Shown one piece after another: positions 5,792-6,033 of a stretch of 6,033 nt of DNA. Within the stretch, counting starts at the first letter, position 1. Each line of letters opens with the position of its first letter. The DNA is taken from positions 1 to 6,033 of the forward strand of contig JAGHYO010000142.1 in assembly GCA_017743605.1 (NCBI GenBank), written 5' to 3'. The notes beneath the pieces are model-generated. The model made no database searches, was not told the origin of the DNA, and worked only from the letters and a program-made list of their open reading frames with translations. A program made the position numbers and the translations under genes. Origin of the DNA: Thermoflexus sp. (GTDB lineage: Bacteria > Chloroflexota > Anaerolineae > Thermoflexales > Thermoflexaceae).

Positions 5792-6033
5792 TCAGTTGGC
5801 CCAGGCCGACTGCTGGCCGAAGGCCCTCCAAGGTCGAATTCGTTCGACACGCATGCCGATCCCCTCCCGAGGGGCGCGCAGGATGTGCCCCTCCGCTACC
5901 AGCCGGCAGACCTGTTCCATCCGCGGCGCCATCACCGCGTCCGCCTCCAGGAAAGGCACGCGCAGCCGGAGGAGGGCGTAGGCCGCCGCTGTCCCCTTCC
6001 CCATCCGCAGCGGACGACCGGCCTGCCGCCGGC
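5792..6033 (-). CDS. C-terminal part of an unidentified protein, 5' end off the right edge
   Basis: The frame enters from the right edge and ends at TGA 5794-5792, giving 79 visible residues; the start lies outside the window. Codons are strongly G/C-ending over most of the length, as in the neighbouring genes, which supports real coding. Visible stretches include GRPLRMGKGTAAAYALLRLR, a helix (EADAVMAPRMEQVCRLVAEG) and a strand-like end (GIGMRVERIRPW). The first stretch faintly recalls the C-terminal MRLGEGTGAALA segment of the CobT phosphoribosyltransferase family, but about 50 residues follow it here, more than is usual in that family, so I do not assign it. An internal ATG at 6004 is unlikely to be the start because the preceding codons read on in the same style. 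Confidence 0.55.
   Translation of the reverse strand, partial: RRQAGRPLRMGKGTAAAYALLRLRVPFLEADAVMAPRMEQVCRLVAEGHILRAPREGIGMRVERIRPWRAFGQQSAWAN

Noticed and set aside
4974..5831. Minus-strand open frame of 285 codons bridging the 5425-5791 gap and kinase N-terminus
   Set aside because: Its composition is Arg/Gly/Ser-rich without motifs, and it overlaps the kinase frame that has real GAF-like sequence and a ribosome binding site.

Overview
This GC-rich 6 kb window reads as a chromosomal segment of a bacterium. Codons are strongly G/C-ending, Shine-Dalgarno sites are AGGAGG-type, and a multi-GAF sensor kinase lies next to a secreted glycosidase. That style suggests a Chloroflexota (Thermoflexia/Anaerolineae-like) genome, but this is inference from gene style, not from a marker gene. 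No rRNA, tRNA, CRISPR array or transposase was seen.

Layout, left to right. (1) 1-269, minus: a ribbon-helix-helix antitoxin-like protein running off the left edge, with an inverted repeat just upstream that could be its operator. (2) 442-1485, minus: a complete homoserine dehydrogenase without an ACT domain. (3) 1638-1886, plus: a small DUF433 (VapB-like) antitoxin, diverging from the dehydrogenase, with no PIN-type toxin gene after it. (4) 1867-3033, minus: a secreted clan GH-A glycoside hydrolase-like protein that converges with the DUF433 gene and overlaps its 3' end by 20 bp. (5) 3030-5424, minus: a decayed multi-GAF sensor histidine kinase whose stop codon overlaps the glycosidase start (ATGA). 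(6) 5425-5791: a gap with no convincing gene. (7) 5792-6033, minus: the C-terminal end of an unidentified protein entering from the right edge.

The main observation is the kinase. It carries a 1-nt-type frameshift in GAF2, an apparent deletion plus frameshift in a fourth GAF, two in-frame TAG codons, an apparent in-frame excision of most of the PAS domain and the whole phospho-acceptor (H-box) region, and loss of both glycines of the ATP-binding G1 box. Yet the long fragments remain clearly recognisable, and the downstream glycosidase, which would have been translationally coupled to it, looks intact. The kinase and glycosidase were probably one transcription unit, and the glycosidase may now have lost its original coupling.

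The second theme is two solitary antitoxin-like regulators flanking the homoserine dehydrogenase. The toxin partner of one could lie outside the window; the toxin partner of the other is absent. I see no clearly new multi-gene system here.
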